This document shows positions 63,601-64,000 of a stretch of 64,000 nucleotides of DNA, piece by piece. The translations under genes were made by a program, and so were the position numbers. The DNA is from Dirofilaria immitis (lineage: Eukaryota > Nematoda > Chromadorea > Rhabditida > Onchocercidae). The DNA is taken from contig JAKNDB010000110.1 of NCBI GenBank assembly GCA_024305405.1, forward strand, positions 2,356,001 to 2,420,000, read 5' to 3'. Position 1 is the stretch's first letter. Every line of letters begins with the position of its first letter. The notes beneath the pieces are model-generated. The model had not been told where the DNA came from. It saw only the letters and a program-made list of their open reading frames with translations, and did no database searches.

Positions 63601-64000
63601 CTTACATTTGTCTTTTTCCTACATCATTTGTTTATCAGTAAATTTAAAATGAAATTGCTAAGCAATTGAATATTTCATTATTAGTTAATAAAATAAATTA
63701 CAAAAGTAAGTGGTATCTGCTTAATTTCAATATATACATCTATTTTTTACTTTTTTTTGAGATTTATTGAATTTTGGCAGGTAATGATGAATATATTTGG
63801 GATCGAGCCACCATATCGACATAATGGTACATGGTCAAATGTAGAAGATCTCCTAAATAGTGGCTGGGAAGCTCGATCAATACCCGAGAATATGCGGGCA
63901 TTTACTGTAACCAATTGTCAATTATCTTTAATGTACTTCACTATACTGATCTCATCCTTTATCATATATAATCAATTTTTTTGTTTACAGATATTATGAT
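60656..64000 (+). CDS. ENPP-like protein, predicted catalytically dead (3' end at or beyond the window edge)
   Basis: Member of the nucleotide pyrophosphatase/phosphodiesterase (alkaline phosphatase fold) family. Supported exons: 60656-60890, 61082-61269, 61679-61819, 62018-62130, 62301-62493, 62827-63005, 63211-63358, 63482-63534, 63781-63906; 62494-62826 holds at least one exon I could not fix, and another acceptor lies at 63990. An N-terminal hydrophobic stretch (YIISIIASYFIAA) is a signal peptide or anchor. Family landmarks: NLIVFIIDGYG, YPNWMSLVTGLYAENHGFGA, WWPDGVVPAWYTTG, YWMPGCDV, VYQTIDLPDRLHW, WDNENLNMHGIFFARGP, AFKEDY...NIVDIYQ and MNIFGIEPPYRHNGTWSNV. The residue that should be the Thr nucleophile (TFPN) is Asn (HNYPN), the EEPDxxGH zinc motif is RYAGVQAAL, SDHG is STHG, and the HGYDN His is Gly (TGGWDN). 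The start follows a TTTCAG acceptor by five bases, which suggests trans-splicing. Exons 62018-62130 and 62301-62493 need one and two extra bases. Confidence 0.85.

Overview
The window looks like nuclear DNA of a nematode, most likely a filarial one. It is very AT-rich. Its genes are split into many short exons with GT-AG introns, and several start codons sit a few bases after a TTTTAG/TTTCAG acceptor, which suggests spliced-leader trans-splicing. The conserved proteins (HID-1, CLPTM1, an NSD-type SET protein, lustrin-type cysteine repeats) are metazoan or nematode families. I see no bacterial operon, CRISPR array, rRNA or convincing tRNA. The species call is inference only.

Layout: (1) 1-3156 (+), 3' part of a gene for a nine-finger C2H2 zinc-finger protein. 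(2) 4912-9781 (-), 14-exon hid-1, a Golgi/dense-core-vesicle factor. (3) 11769-14746 (-), secreted lustrin-type cysteine-rich protein, 5' end unresolved. (4) 14.75-30.5 kb, a gene desert with microsatellites, a MITE-like repeat pair and one GC-richer island. (5) 30668-34621 (+), 13-exon CLPTM1 orthologue. (6) 36683-38250 (+), small secreted acidic/basic low-complexity protein. (7) 39341-44815 (-), NSD-family histone methyltransferase (PHDs, PWWP, AWS, SET, post-SET). (8) 45621-48795 (-), seven-helix receptor of rhodopsin type. (9) 48.8-60.6 kb, second gene desert. (10) 60656 to the window end (+), secreted or type II ENPP-like protein that has lost most of the catalytic and zinc-binding residues of the family.

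The genes do not form an operon or an obvious pathway; neighbours are a mixture of housekeeping, chromatin, receptor and secreted functions.

Two results matter most. First, splice-phase bookkeeping shows that otherwise well-conserved genes carry isolated one-base shifts, nearly all a missing base and often in an A or T run. The same pattern recurs in unrelated genes, so it points to residual assembly errors rather than gene decay. Second, the ENPP-like gene lacks the nucleophile and most metal ligands in exons that need no frame correction, so it is a good candidate for a pseudoenzyme. All exon borders were worked out by hand from splice consensus, phase and remembered family motifs. No alignment or search was run.
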